The position numbers were made by a program, and so were the translations under genes. The notes beneath the pieces were generated by a model. The model was given only the letters and a program-made list of their open reading frames with translations, was not told where the DNA came from and did no database searches. From contig JAIQFZ010000029.1 in NCBI GenBank assembly GCA_020073015.1, positions 1 to 64,000 on the forward strand: a stretch of 64,000 bases of DNA, read 5' to 3'. The DNA comes from Terriglobia bacterium (lineage in GTDB: Bacteria; Acidobacteriota; Terriglobia; Terriglobales; Acidobacteriaceae). Positions within the stretch are counted from its first letter, which is position 1, and every line of letters begins with the position of its first letter. Below are positions 8,719 to 17,918 of this stretch, in pieces.

Positions 8719-10098
8719 CTATGCGCCCAGAGCGCTTCGGATCGCAGCAACAATAGACTCGGCCAGCCGCTCCATCTGTTCTTTCGACTCCGCTTCAATC
8801 ATCACCCGGGCCAGAGTTTCGGTTCCCGAATAACGGACGACTACCCGGCCGACGCCGTCGAGTTCCCGCTCGGCGTCACGAATGGCCGTCTGCACCGCCG
8901 GAATCTGAGCGAAGGGAGTCTTCTCCCGGACGCGCACATTTCGAATCACCTGCGGAAGGACCTTCAGATCGCCCACCAGTTCAATCAGCGTTTTGCCCGA
9001 ATGAACCATGATTTCCATGACCCGCAAGGCGGTCAGCAGGCCGTCGCCGGTGGTCGCCTCTCCGTCGCGAAAAAGAATGTGGCCGGACTGTTCGCCGCCG
9101 AGAGTGGCTCCCGCCCGCTGCATTTCTTCCAGCACATACTTGTCTCCGACATTGGCGCGCAGCATGCGAATGCCGGAACGCTTCAGCGCCAGTTCCAGCC
9201 CCATATTCGACATCGTCGTGGCGACCACAGTCGCATTGGCAAGCGTGCCGCGCGCCTGCATCTCGCGTGCAGCCAGAAGCAGTACCGCATCTCCGTTCAC
9301 GACCCTGCCGGCAGCATCGGAGAACAGCGCCCGGTCGGCATCGCCGTCGAAGGTCACGCCCAGATCAAATTTGCCTTGGTTTTCCGAAACAAACCGCGCC
9401 ACGGTCTCCGGATGCAGCGCGCCGCAACTTTCGTTGATATTCTGGCCGTCCGGCGCGCAGTGCAGGAAAGCCGTTTCGATCTTAAGCGCACGAAACAACT
9501 CCGGGGCCTCGGCCGCAGCCGCGCCGTTGGCGCAATCGACCGCGACCCGCAGCCGGCTTAGGTCGGTGGCGACGCTGCCCGCAAGCCAGCGGACATACGC
9601 CTGCCGCAATTCAGCTTCACCCGGAAGACTGGCAATCACCGGAGTCGAATCCGCGCCCGGCAGCGCGTCTGCATCCTTCAGCAGCGTGAAGATTTCCTTC
9701 TCGATGGCCAACTCGTGCGCATCGGGCAGCTTGTATCCGTCGCCGGAGAAAACCTTGATTCCGTTGTCGGTCCACGGATTGTGCGACGCGGAAATTACCA
9801 CGCCCGCATCAAACTTCTGCGAACTCGCCAGGTAGGCAACGCCCGGCGTCGTAATTACTCCGGCGCTGCGCACTTCGACCCCGACCGTCGCCAGCCCCTG
9901 CCACAGCCGGTCGGCAATCCAGCCGCTGGATTCGCGCGTGTCCTGGCCAATGACGACCCGGGCTCTCGCATTCGTCCGTGCAAGATCGTGGCCCAGCGCG
10001 CGGCCAATCAGATACACACTGTCGCGGGTCAGAGGGAATTCACCCGCAACTCCGCGAATTCCATCCGTCCCAAAAAGCTGCCTGGTTTGTGTCATCAA
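8719..10098 (-). CDS. glmM: Phosphoglucosamine mutase
   Basis: FGTDGIRGVAGEFPLT, VVISASHNPWTDNGIK, FDGDADRALF. Confidence 0.95.
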   Translation of the reverse strand: MMTQTRQLFGTDGIRGVAGEFPLTRDSVYLIGRALGHDLARTNARARVVIGQDTRESSGWIADRLWQGLATVGVEVRSAGVITTPGVAYLASSQKFDAGVVISASHNPWTDNGIKVFSGDGYKLPDAHELAIEKEIFTLLKDADALPGADSTPVIASLPGEAELRQAYVRWLAGSVATDLSRLRVAVDCANGAAAAEAPELFRALKIETAFLHCAPDGQNINESCGALHPETVARFVSENQGKFDLGVTFDGDADRALFSDAAGRVVNGDAVLLLAAREMQARGTLANATVVATTMSNMGLELALKRSGIRMLRANVGDKYVLEEMQRAGATLGGEQSGHILFRDGEATTGDGLLTALRVMEIMVHSGKTLIELVGDLKVLPQVIRNVRVREKTPFAQIPAVQTAIRDAERELDGVGRVVVRYSGTETLARVMIEAESKEQMERLAESIVAAIRSALGA

Positions 10099-10147
10099 GA
10101 TTTTGAGTTGCGAGCGAACGGCTAGCTGCTAAGAGCGTAGAAGAGCA

Positions 10148-10825
10148 CTACTCCGTTTTCTTCTCCGCGCCTGAGCGTTCCATGATAACCGTCACACGAA
10201 CGGGCGTGGGGTGCACAACTTGAATCAGCGGGTCGGGAACATAAGCCTGGGTCAAGAAAGATGCACGCGCCATCGTCCCGCTCACGTCCACCGGATCGGT
10301 CGTGGCCGATTCCACGGCCTCCACTCGCCGGCGAGGTCCCGTGATCATGATGTTTGCCGGGTCGGCAATCACCTGGGCAACCCGCATGCCACCGGCAAAG
10401 GTTCCGGTCACCCGCGCGCGAACTTCCACCGTGCGCGTCGCGCGTGTGTCAAACGAGAGTTGAAACTGTCCGGGGATGATCTGGACGACCTCAAGGTCCT
10501 GCGGCACGTGGACCTGCTGCGCTGTCAAATCAAATGTCCGTTCGCCCGGACGGATGTTCGCTAGATTGATTTCCGCGCGAACATCGGACGTTTCCAGACG
10601 ATGAATCACCCGCTCCGGTCCGCGCACTCGAATCTGTGCCTGAGTGAAGCTGGCCGAGTCGATTTCCAGGTTCTCCGGCAGACTGTGAAACTCAATCGGA
10701 ACTTTCATTTCCACTTCGGCGATCGGATCACGCGCCACGACAAACCACAGGCCTACCGCCAGCAACAGAGAAATCAGCTTGAAGCCGAAGTTCTGAACGA
10801 ACGTCCGCTGGAAAAGGCTCGCCAT
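10148..10825 (-). CDS. cdaR: YbbR-domain protein (CdaR-like regulator of CdaA)
   Basis: N-terminal TM, YbbR-like repeats; located between cdaA and glmM. Confidence 0.85.
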   Translation of the reverse strand: MASLFQRTFVQNFGFKLISLLLAVGLWFVVARDPIAEVEMKVPIEFHSLPENLEIDSASFTQAQIRVRGPERVIHRLETSDVRAEINLANIRPGERTFDLTAQQVHVPQDLEVVQIIPGQFQLSFDTRATRTVEVRARVTGTFAGGMRVAQVIADPANIMITGPRRRVEAVESATTDPVDVSGTMARASFLTQAYVPDPLIQVVHPTPVRVTVIMERSGAEKKTE

Positions 10826-10827
10826 CG

Positions 10828-11700
10828 TCAGTCGTCGCTCCCGGGACGGACACTGGAATCGTGCCTGCGGACCGACTTGGAACTGGGCGGCTCATCCTCG
10901 ATGAAGCTTTCCTCCATCGGAGTGTGCAGGGTTGGGGCCGGAGCATAGCGCCGGAGCAGGCTGCTCAGCCGCTCCCGCAGCCGTTCCACTGTCAAATCGC
11001 GCTCGATGTTCCCCGCCACCGCCAGGCTGATCGCCCCTGTCTCTTCTGAGATCACCACCGCCACCGCGTCGGTTTCTTCCGTAATCCCGATCGCAGCCCG
11101 ATGGCGCGTGCCCAGCTGCGTCGAAAGAATCGGGTTCATGGACAAAGGCAGGAAGCAAGCCGCCGCTGCGATCCGGTCCCGCTGCACAATCACCGCGCCA
11201 TCATGCAACGGAGCACTCGGACGAAACACTGTCGCCAGCAGGTCATAGCACAGCCGCGCATCCAGTGCCACGCCGCTTTCGATGTAGGTGCGAAGGCCGA
11301 TCTCGCGTTCGATCACAATCAGCGCGCCCGTCTGATTTTGCGAAAAAAGATTCGCCGCCAGAACCACGTCATCGTAAACATCCGCCGCCGAGGTTGACGA
11401 CCGTATTCGCGAAACCCGGCTTCCCAGGTTCGCCAGCCCCTGCCGAATCTCCGACTGGAAAACCACGATGAGCGCGAACACTACATAGGGCAGCAGCGTG
11501 CTCAGAAGCCAGTTCAGGGTGCGCAGTTCCCCGAGGCGCGCAAAGTAAAACGCCAGCGCCAGCACGGCAACCCCGACCAGCATCGGAGCCGCTCGCGTGC
11601 CGCGCACCAGCCCAAGAAACTGGTAGATCAGGATCGCAACCAGCACGATGTCCACGATCGAGACCACCGAGATGTGCGGCCAGGACAAGTGGGGCGTCAC
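10828..11700 (-). CDS. cdaA: Diadenylate cyclase (CdaA/DisA_N)
   Basis: N-terminal TMs; GALIVIEREIGLRTYIESGV, LHDGAVIVQRDRIAAAACFLPLS, GTRHRAAIGITEETDAVAVVVSEE-type DAC motifs. Confidence 0.95.
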   Translation of the reverse strand: MTPHLSWPHISVVSIVDIVLVAILIYQFLGLVRGTRAAPMLVGVAVLALAFYFARLGELRTLNWLLSTLLPYVVFALIVVFQSEIRQGLANLGSRVSRIRSSTSAADVYDDVVLAANLFSQNQTGALIVIEREIGLRTYIESGVALDARLCYDLLATVFRPSAPLHDGAVIVQRDRIAAAACFLPLSMNPILSTQLGTRHRAAIGITEETDAVAVVISEETGAISLAVAGNIERDLTVERLRERLSSLLRRYAPAPTLHTPMEESFIEDEPPSSKSVRRHDSSVRPGSDD

Positions 11701-11725
11701 GCAATCCTCACGTCAGAGTTGGACT

Positions 11726-13120
11726 TTATTCTACTGCAGGGCCGCCGGATTCTGGTTCGGTTCCGCTCACCCGGGCACGAACGCGCCCACGCGCAAGCCG
11801 GGCGGAAACCTCATCCCCCACCTGCAACCGCGCCGCGTCTTTCACCAGCTGACCATTGACATCGAACACCAGAGCGTATCCACGATTCAGAATGGCAACC
11901 GGCGAAAGCGCCTCCAGGCTCGCCATCCGCCGATCCAGCACCGCCCGGCTCGCGAGCAGCCGCGCGTTGGTGGCGGCCGCCAGCTTCGCGACTTCTGCAT
12001 CCAGTTGCTGCCGCACCGCGGCCAGCCGGCGTCGCGCATCATAGTGCCGGACGGCGGCCGAAGCACCCTCCCACCGCCGGCGCCAGCGCTCCAGAATCTG
12101 CCGTTCCGCCTTTTCCAGCCGGAAGCGCTGGTCATCCAGCTTCTGCTGACGCCGGTTGATGCCGTCCATCATCCGCCCAAACGCACCGTGCTGCGCCCGC
12201 TGCGTCAGTTCCTGGCGCGCCATCAGCAGCCGGTACCGCACCGCGCGTTCCAGCCGCCGGTGCAACTCCTCCGCCTGCGCTTCGATCTCCTGCCGCGAAC
12301 GAATCACCAGCTCCGCCGCGGCCGACGGTGTGGGCGCGCGCAGGTCGGCCACAAAATCCAGGATCGTGAAATCGGTCTCGTGCCCAATCGCCGAGATCAC
12401 TGGAATCTCCGACTCCGCCACTGCCCGCGCCAGCCCTTCATGATTGAAAGCAGCCAGGTCCTCCACTGACCCGCCGCCGCGCGCAATGATGATGACCTCC
12501 ACCGCGCGGCTTCGATTGAAATGCCGCAGCCCTGCCAGGATCTCGCCCGCCGCCGCGTCTCCTTGCACCTGCGCCGGATAGATCAGGACATTCGCCGACT
12601 GATGCCGCCGCGCCAGGATATTCAGGATGTCGCGCAGCGCCGCCCCTTGCGGCGAAGTGATGATCCCAATCCGCCGGGGAAGCGGCGGAATCGCTTTCTT
12701 CCGCGACGCGTCAAACAGCCCTTCCGCTTGCAACCGCGCCTTCAGTTGCTCAAATGCAAGCTGCAGCGCGCCCGCTCCCTGCGGTTCCATGAACTCCGCC
12801 GAGATCTGCAGCTCCCCGCGCTCTTCATAAACCGTAATGCGCCCGCGCACGGTCACATGCAACCCGTCCTCCGGACGAAACCGCAAGAGCCGCGCCGGCG
12901 ACCGGAACATCACCACCCGAATCTGCGCGTTCTCTTCCTTCAGAGTGAAGTACAGGTGGCCGGAATCGGGGATGCGCAGGTTCGATATCTCGCCCTCCAC
13001 CCAGCAATCGGAATACTCGCGCTCAACATGCGAACGCACCGCGGAGACCAGCGCCCGCACCGTCCAGATCCGCCGTTCCGGCGCACGAAACTGGAACCCG
13101 AGTTGATCGGCCGTGTCCAT
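11726..13120 (-). CDS. xseA: Exodeoxyribonuclease VII large subunit
   Basis: VEGEISNLRIPDSGHLYFTLKEENAQIRVVMFR, ARGGGSVEDLAAFNHEGLARAVAESEIPVISAIGHETDFTI; internal ATG (MDTADQLG) preferred. Confidence 0.93.
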   Translation of the reverse strand: MDTADQLGFQFRAPERRIWTVRALVSAVRSHVEREYSDCWVEGEISNLRIPDSGHLYFTLKEENAQIRVVMFRSPARLLRFRPEDGLHVTVRGRITVYEERGELQISAEFMEPQGAGALQLAFEQLKARLQAEGLFDASRKKAIPPLPRRIGIITSPQGAALRDILNILARRHQSANVLIYPAQVQGDAAAGEILAGLRHFNRSRAVEVIIIARGGGSVEDLAAFNHEGLARAVAESEIPVISAIGHETDFTILDFVADLRAPTPSAAAELVIRSRQEIEAQAEELHRRLERAVRYRLLMARQELTQRAQHGAFGRMMDGINRRQQKLDDQRFRLEKAERQILERWRRRWEGASAAVRHYDARRRLAAVRQQLDAEVAKLAAATNARLLASRAVLDRRMASLEALSPVAILNRGYALVFDVNGQLVKDAARLQVGDEVSARLARGRVRARVSGTEPESGGPAVE

Positions 13121-13261
13121 GAAAGTTTCAGTGTACCCGAGACACACGTAGGGACGGCCGCCCCCGGCTGTCCAGCCGAGCGTACCGAAGCCCCCGGCAA
13201 GCCCGATTTTGGGTTGACGGTGTGTCGGGGAAGCTCGGCAGCGCCTTTCGTCGGCGGGCAA

Positions 13262-13476
13262 CTACCGCTTCAGCCGCCCAATCAGGAAAAAGAGAAGAGA
13301 CAGAACCACGCTAACCAGGATCGAGGTAGCCAGTGGAAAATAGAACGTTGTGTTTTTCCCGCGATAAACAAAATCCCCGGAAGTCTTCCGAAGGGCAAGC
13401 CCGACCGCCCCATCAGCATCACGACGCCGCCCATCACAACCAGCGCAATGCCGAGAACCACCAGAATCCGCCCCAT
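13262..13476 (-). pseudogene. DUF2905-family small membrane protein, frameshifted
   Basis: MGRILVVLGIALVVMGGVVMLMGRSGLPFGRLPG continues in another frame as GDFVYRGKNTTFYFPLATSILVSVVLSLLFFLIGRLKR; apparent 1-nt loss in a G-run (minus strand) at ~13375-13378. Confidence 0.75.
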
Positions 13477-13577
13477 CTCCGCCATGCCCAAGTCTAACAA
13501 GAGTAGGGCGGACACTCCCTTCGGCTTCGCTCAGGGCAGGCTCTGTCCGCCCACGGCCGATTGCTAGACTAAGTCCT

Positions 13578-14090
13578 GTGGGAGAAATCCTAGAAACCGC
13601 CCGTCTGATCCTGCGCGAATTCGTCCTCGAAGATGCGGAGGCGCTCGCCCAAGTCCTCTCCGACCCGCAGACCATGCGCCACTATCCCGCGCCCATCGAC
13701 CGCAACGGCGTAAGAGAGTGGATCGAGCGCAACCGCCGGCGCTACGCCAACGACGGCGTCGGCCTCTGGGCCATGGTGCTGAAAGCTACCACCGAAATGA
13801 TCGGCGACTGCGGCATCATTCGCCAGCCGGTCGATGAAGAGTTTCTCTACGAAATCGGCTACCACCTGCGCCGCGATCTCTGGGGACAAGGCTTGGCCAC
13901 CGAAGCCGCCATCGCCTGCCGCGAATGGGGCTTCACGCACCTCCCAGTCAGCCGCCTCATCTCGCTGATTCGCCCGGAGAACCTTCCCTCCCGCCGAGTC
14001 GCGGAGCGCAACGGCATGACCATCTGGAAAGAAGTGCAATGGCGAGGCCTGCATCACTACGTCTATTCCGTAACTAGACAGTCAGCGTAG
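13578..14090 (+). CDS. GNAT acetyltransferase (RimJ/RimL type)
   Basis: ETARLILREFVLEDAEALAQVLSDPQTMRHYP..., GYHLRRDLWGQGLATEAA, RPENLPSRRVAERNGM. Confidence 0.93.
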   Translation: MGEILETARLILREFVLEDAEALAQVLSDPQTMRHYPAPIDRNGVREWIERNRRRYANDGVGLWAMVLKATTEMIGDCGIIRQPVDEEFLYEIGYHLRRDLWGQGLATEAAIACREWGFTHLPVSRLISLIRPENLPSRRVAERNGMTIWKEVQWRGLHHYVYSVTRQSA

Positions 14091-14160
14091 ACCCCGCCCA
14101 TCGGACTTCAGGAGCCGATGCCGCGGGATTTCACTCTACCTGTTTGCGCGGTGAGGGCGC

Positions 14161-14970
14161 CTATCTTCCCCCCAATCCCGACTTGTGCTCCCGACCCCAT
14201 GTAAAGCGGCGTCCGACGATACATTTCACAATCAAGTGGTCACCGGAATTGGTCACGTCGACACCGGCGCCAAAATTGAACTCCCATTTCGGCGAGAGAT
14301 TCAGATCGATGGTGGGAAAGATCTGCTGGGACTGGTGGGAAATCGGATCGAAATTCGAGAGCGGCCCGAGTGCCCCGTAGTATTCAAATCCGCCGGTGAT
14401 TTTCTTGGTGAAATCAAAACTGGCTTTCACGTTGGGAGAAAACTCCCAGCCTCTGCCGACGTTCAGTCCATGCAGCGCCCGGTCGAGCGCCGGATTGAAC
14501 GCGAAATACCAGCGGCCCAGCTTCTTGTCGATGATCGGCCGAATCTCGTAATTCCAGCTGTCCTCTGAAAATTTCCGCCGCTGGTAACCAATCTCCTGCG
14601 ACAAACTCAGCCCGACCGGCAGATGCCATGACTCGGGCGCCGTGATCCGCGGACGGATGTGATCGCCCACCCAGTTCCAGCCGTCGTCTGGCTGAATGCT
14701 CGAGAACACGTAGAAGCCGGTTTCGAACCAGTTGGTCCAACCGTGCGTGATTTCCAGCGTTTCATGCATGGCGTGATTCGACGGCGCCACGCCATTGACG
14801 ACCTGTTTCTCGCCATCCACGGTGAAATTGGAATGGATTTCCACCATGGTCACGCCCTTCCCGAGCGCCTCCGAATCGTAGACCTGGATCTCGTAGTTAT
14901 CCTGCGCGCACGCCACGGGACTGAGCGCGAACAAAGGAATCCCGAGCAGCAGAAGAAGGTATTTGGCCAT
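14161..14970 (-). CDS. Secreted/outer-membrane hypothetical protein
   Basis: Signal peptide MAKYLLLLLGIPLFALSPVACAQ; aromatic alternating strands through C-terminal VGRRFTW. Confidence 0.65.
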   Translation of the reverse strand: MAKYLLLLLGIPLFALSPVACAQDNYEIQVYDSEALGKGVTMVEIHSNFTVDGEKQVVNGVAPSNHAMHETLEITHGWTNWFETGFYVFSSIQPDDGWNWVGDHIRPRITAPESWHLPVGLSLSQEIGYQRRKFSEDSWNYEIRPIIDKKLGRWYFAFNPALDRALHGLNVGRGWEFSPNVKASFDFTKKITGGFEYYGALGPLSNFDPISHQSQQIFPTIDLNLSPKWEFNFGAGVDVTNSGDHLIVKCIVGRRFTWGREHKSGLGGR

Positions 14971-15164
14971 GACTGGTTTGCCAGAGCGGGATGCTGCCCC
15001 ACGCAGCCGGCCCGTACGCTGGATTTTGATTGTAAAGGCCCGAGAGCCGAATCGGCCAATCAATCCTTGCGATGCTTCACATCTTGGAACCCCGCGCCCC
15101 TCTTGGGTGTCCAATCTTTCAGACACGCGCGTGCCGTTTCCCGTAACGACGAGGAGAAATTCCA

Positions 15165-15620
15165 ATGGCATTCTCGACGGCAGGCGGTGGTCCGTGTTCT
15201 CCCCAGATGAACGTCACGCCCCTGATTGACGTTCTGCTGGTGCTGCTCATTATTTTCATGCTCGTGGTGATCGAGCAAAAACCCAAGGGCCTGGAAGCGC
15301 AAATCCCGCAGCCCGCACCACCAGCGGCCAGGAATATCCCGCCGCCCGACAGCACCATCGTGATTCGGGTTCACCACGCGAAGCCGGGAACGGAGCATGC
15401 GCAGGTGCTGGTGAATGAAGAAGCGGTGGACTGGGATCACCTGCGCGACCGACTGAGAGACATCTACGCCATCCGCATCGAACGCATCGCCTACATCGAA
15501 GCCGACGATGACATTGACTTTCAGGACGTAGCCGACGTGATCGCCATCTCCCGCATCGCCGGAGTGGACCGGGTGGGCTTGCTCACGGAAGACGGGAAGC
15601 ATGCTCCCATGACGGGCTAG
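15165..15620 (+). CDS. ExbD/TolR-family protein
   Basis: MNVTPLIDVLLVLLIIFMLVV signature. Confidence 0.9.
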   Translation: MAFSTAGGGPCSPQMNVTPLIDVLLVLLIIFMLVVIEQKPKGLEAQIPQPAPPAARNIPPPDSTIVIRVHHAKPGTEHAQVLVNEEAVDWDHLRDRLRDIYAIRIERIAYIEADDDIDFQDVADVIAISRIAGVDRVGLLTEDGKHAPMTG

Positions 15621-15706
15621 GGGCTACCTCAGAGCTTGCCAGAGCCCCTAATCAACATTAGGCTTGATTTCGACAGTTACTATAAGGAACATCTGAAACG
15701 ACGGGG

Positions 15707-16279
15707 GTGTCCATTCCTATGGGAAGACGACCCAAGACAGCAGCGTTGTTGATTGGTTTCGCTGCGACCACCGTTTTCTCTGTTGTGGAATTTCGCCATC
15801 GGGCCGCTTTCGGACATTTTGTTCCGTTAGCTCTGCACGCCGACGTGAGTGTGGCTAAGGGTGACATTGGAATACCGGGAATCACCAAGCTCTACGACGC
15901 TCACGTCACTAATTTCGGTATCTTTCCGCGACGGATCGAACGATGCGAGTTCATAACCGACGCCTCCGCCCACGGTGTCAGCGTCGGCTATCGACTCCAA
16001 CAATGGGACAAATCGTCACGTCGTTGGAAAACGGTGTTGGATACCGCTGCCGAATACTGCCGCCCTTACCCGCTCGGAATTGCTCAGGCGCGACTCACTT
16101 CGAAGTTGCTCTGGCCGAGCCAAACGCTCTCTACGGGTGAAGAAGCTACGGGAGCAAGGGGGGACCTCAAAGGCGAGACAATGAGGTTTGTAGTTGTCGC
16201 GAACGTCCGCGACCTTCCGACAGCCAGCTTCATAATAGACGAGCAGGTTCAGGGAGTCGGTTACCGGGTTAAGCATTGA
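15707..16279 (+). CDS. Hypothetical protein with N-terminal anchor
   Basis: Complete ORF, hydrophobic N-terminus. Confidence 0.5.
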   Translation: MSIPMGRRPKTAALLIGFAATTVFSVVEFRHRAAFGHFVPLALHADVSVAKGDIGIPGITKLYDAHVTNFGIFPRRIERCEFITDASAHGVSVGYRLQQWDKSSRRWKTVLDTAAEYCRPYPLGIAQARLTSKLLWPSQTLSTGEEATGARGDLKGETMRFVVVANVRDLPTASFIIDEQVQGVGYRVKH

Positions 16280-16351
16280 TATTCGATAGCTGTTGATAAA
16301 TCTTGATTACACCACTAACCGCTGAACAGCGAACTGCTGAGATGGATGACC

Positions 16352-17797
16352 TCAATCCCGTGCCCGATTCTTGATCCAGATCGGTGTCCCCATGAACTCA
16401 AACGTATGGCGGATCTGGTTTTCAAGAAATCGCTGGTAGGAGAAATGCAGCTTCACCTTGCGATCCGTGAACAGCACAAACGTGGGGGGCGCCACTGCCG
16501 CCTGGGTCATGTAGTAAATCTTGACGCGCTTGCTCACCGGAACGGAGGCGCGGTCAAAATCAACCGTCTTCAGGAACCGGTTCATCTCGCCGGTCGTGAT
16601 GCGCTTGCGCCGCTCGGCAGCGACTTTCTCAATCAGCGGAAGAATCTTGTCGGTCCCCTTGCCGGTGTGCGCTGAGAGGAAGAGCACCGGTGCGTAGTTC
16701 AGAAATTTAAGCCCGTAGCGCAGGCGCTGTTCGTACAGCGCGCGATCATGAGGGCGCTTAGCATCCTGTATCCGCGCCGCCTTCGACTGGCTGATGGCCC
16801 GCTTCTCTCCACTCGCCACCAGGTCCCACTTGTTGACCAGGATAATGACGGACCGCCCGCTCTCGTGCGCGTAGCCTGCAATGTTGGCGTCCAGGCCGCT
16901 GGCGCCTTCGGTGGCGTCGACCATGAAGAGCACGATGTCAGCGTCTTCAATGCTCTTGCGGGAGAAGACCACGGAAAGCTTCTCGGCCATCAGCCTGGTT
17001 TTACCCTTGCGGCGGATACCGGCCGTATCAATGAACCGAATGTCGCGGCCGTGGTACCGGATGACTTCGTCGACGGAATCGCGCGTGGTGCCTGGAATCG
17101 GCGAGACGATGGCGCGCGACTTCCCGGTGAGTTGATTCAGCAGCGTGGACTTGCCGACATTCGGGTGGCCAATGATGGCCACTTTGATTTCATGCGGCTC
17201 TTCGGGAGTTGGCGAAGCTTCCTCGGTGCCTTCCCCTGTGACCTCAGTGTCCTCTGTGGTTGGCTTCTTGGTCGCAGGCAGCACCAGAAGCACGGCATCA
17301 AGCAGATCGTCGATGCCACGTCCATGCTCGGCGGAGACAGGGAAAATATTCCGAATTCCGAGCGAATGGAATTCGCCCAGCAACGCTTCCTGCTTGTCCG
17401 TGTCCATCTTGTTAACGGCGAGGAAGAGAGGTTTCCCGGTGCGGGCCAGCAATCTCGCCAACTCACGATCGGGGCCCGCGATTTCGGTGCGGGCATCTAC
17501 AACCATGATGATGCCCGCCGCTTCCTCGAACGCGACCCTGGCCTGGCGGAAAATTTCCGACGGGATGAAGTCCTTGTCGTCGGGAACGATGCCGCCCGTG
17601 TCGACCACGCGAAACTCGTGTCCGCGCCACTCGGCCTCGCCATAAAGCCGATCGCGAGTGATGCCCGACTCATCGCCCACAATAGCGCGCCGCGACCCCG
17701 TCAGCTTGTTAAATAGCGTAGATTTGCCAACATTAGGCCGGCCCACAATCGCAAGCAGGGGAAGAACAGCGGATTCTGTGGCGGATTTCGAATTCAT
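16352..17797 (-). CDS. der: GTPase Der (EngA), two G domains
   Basis: LPLLAIVGRPNVGKSTLFNKLTGSRRAIVGDESGITRDR and VAIIGHPNVGKSTLLNQLTGKSRAIVSPIPGTTRDSVD. Confidence 0.96.
   Translation of the reverse strand: MNSKSATESAVLPLLAIVGRPNVGKSTLFNKLTGSRRAIVGDESGITRDRLYGEAEWRGHEFRVVDTGGIVPDDKDFIPSEIFRQARVAFEEAAGIIMVVDARTEIAGPDRELARLLARTGKPLFLAVNKMDTDKQEALLGEFHSLGIRNIFPVSAEHGRGIDDLLDAVLLVLPATKKPTTEDTEVTGEGTEEASPTPEEPHEIKVAIIGHPNVGKSTLLNQLTGKSRAIVSPIPGTTRDSVDEVIRYHGRDIRFIDTAGIRRKGKTRLMAEKLSVVFSRKSIEDADIVLFMVDATEGASGLDANIAGYAHESGRSVIILVNKWDLVASGEKRAISQSKAARIQDAKRPHDRALYEQRLRYGLKFLNYAPVLFLSAHTGKGTDKILPLIEKVAAERRKRITTGEMNRFLKTVDFDRASVPVSKRVKIYYMTQAAVAPPTFVLFTDRKVKLHFSYQRFLENQIRHTFEFMGTPIWIKNRARD
17215..17266. 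repeat. Family H (CCACAGAGGACAC..GAGG-type) segment in-frame in der
   Basis: Minus strand: aaccacagaggacactgaggtcacaggggaaggcaccgaggaag, encoding TTEDTEVTGEGTEE. Confidence 0.65.
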
Positions 17798-17812
17798 GTA
17801 GTGGCAATGCTC

Positions 17813-17872
17813 ACATAGGGACGGCCGCCCTCGGCCGGACAGCCGAGGGCGGCTGTCCCTACGTGGACCGGG
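17813..17872. repeat. Family C palindrome (CACATAGGGACGGCCGCCCTCGGC...GGCTGTCCCTACGTG)
   Basis: Imperfect inverted repeat; related copies near 13145-13183 and 57213-57247. Confidence 0.85.
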
Positions 17873-17918
17873 GTGACTCGGCAGTCCACGTAGCTGCGAA
17901 CTGTATTATAGAGACTCT

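Noticed and set aside
8131-9561. 476-aa plus-strand ORF
   Set aside because: Overlaps the OmpR regulator and glmM on the opposite strand; shadow ORF.
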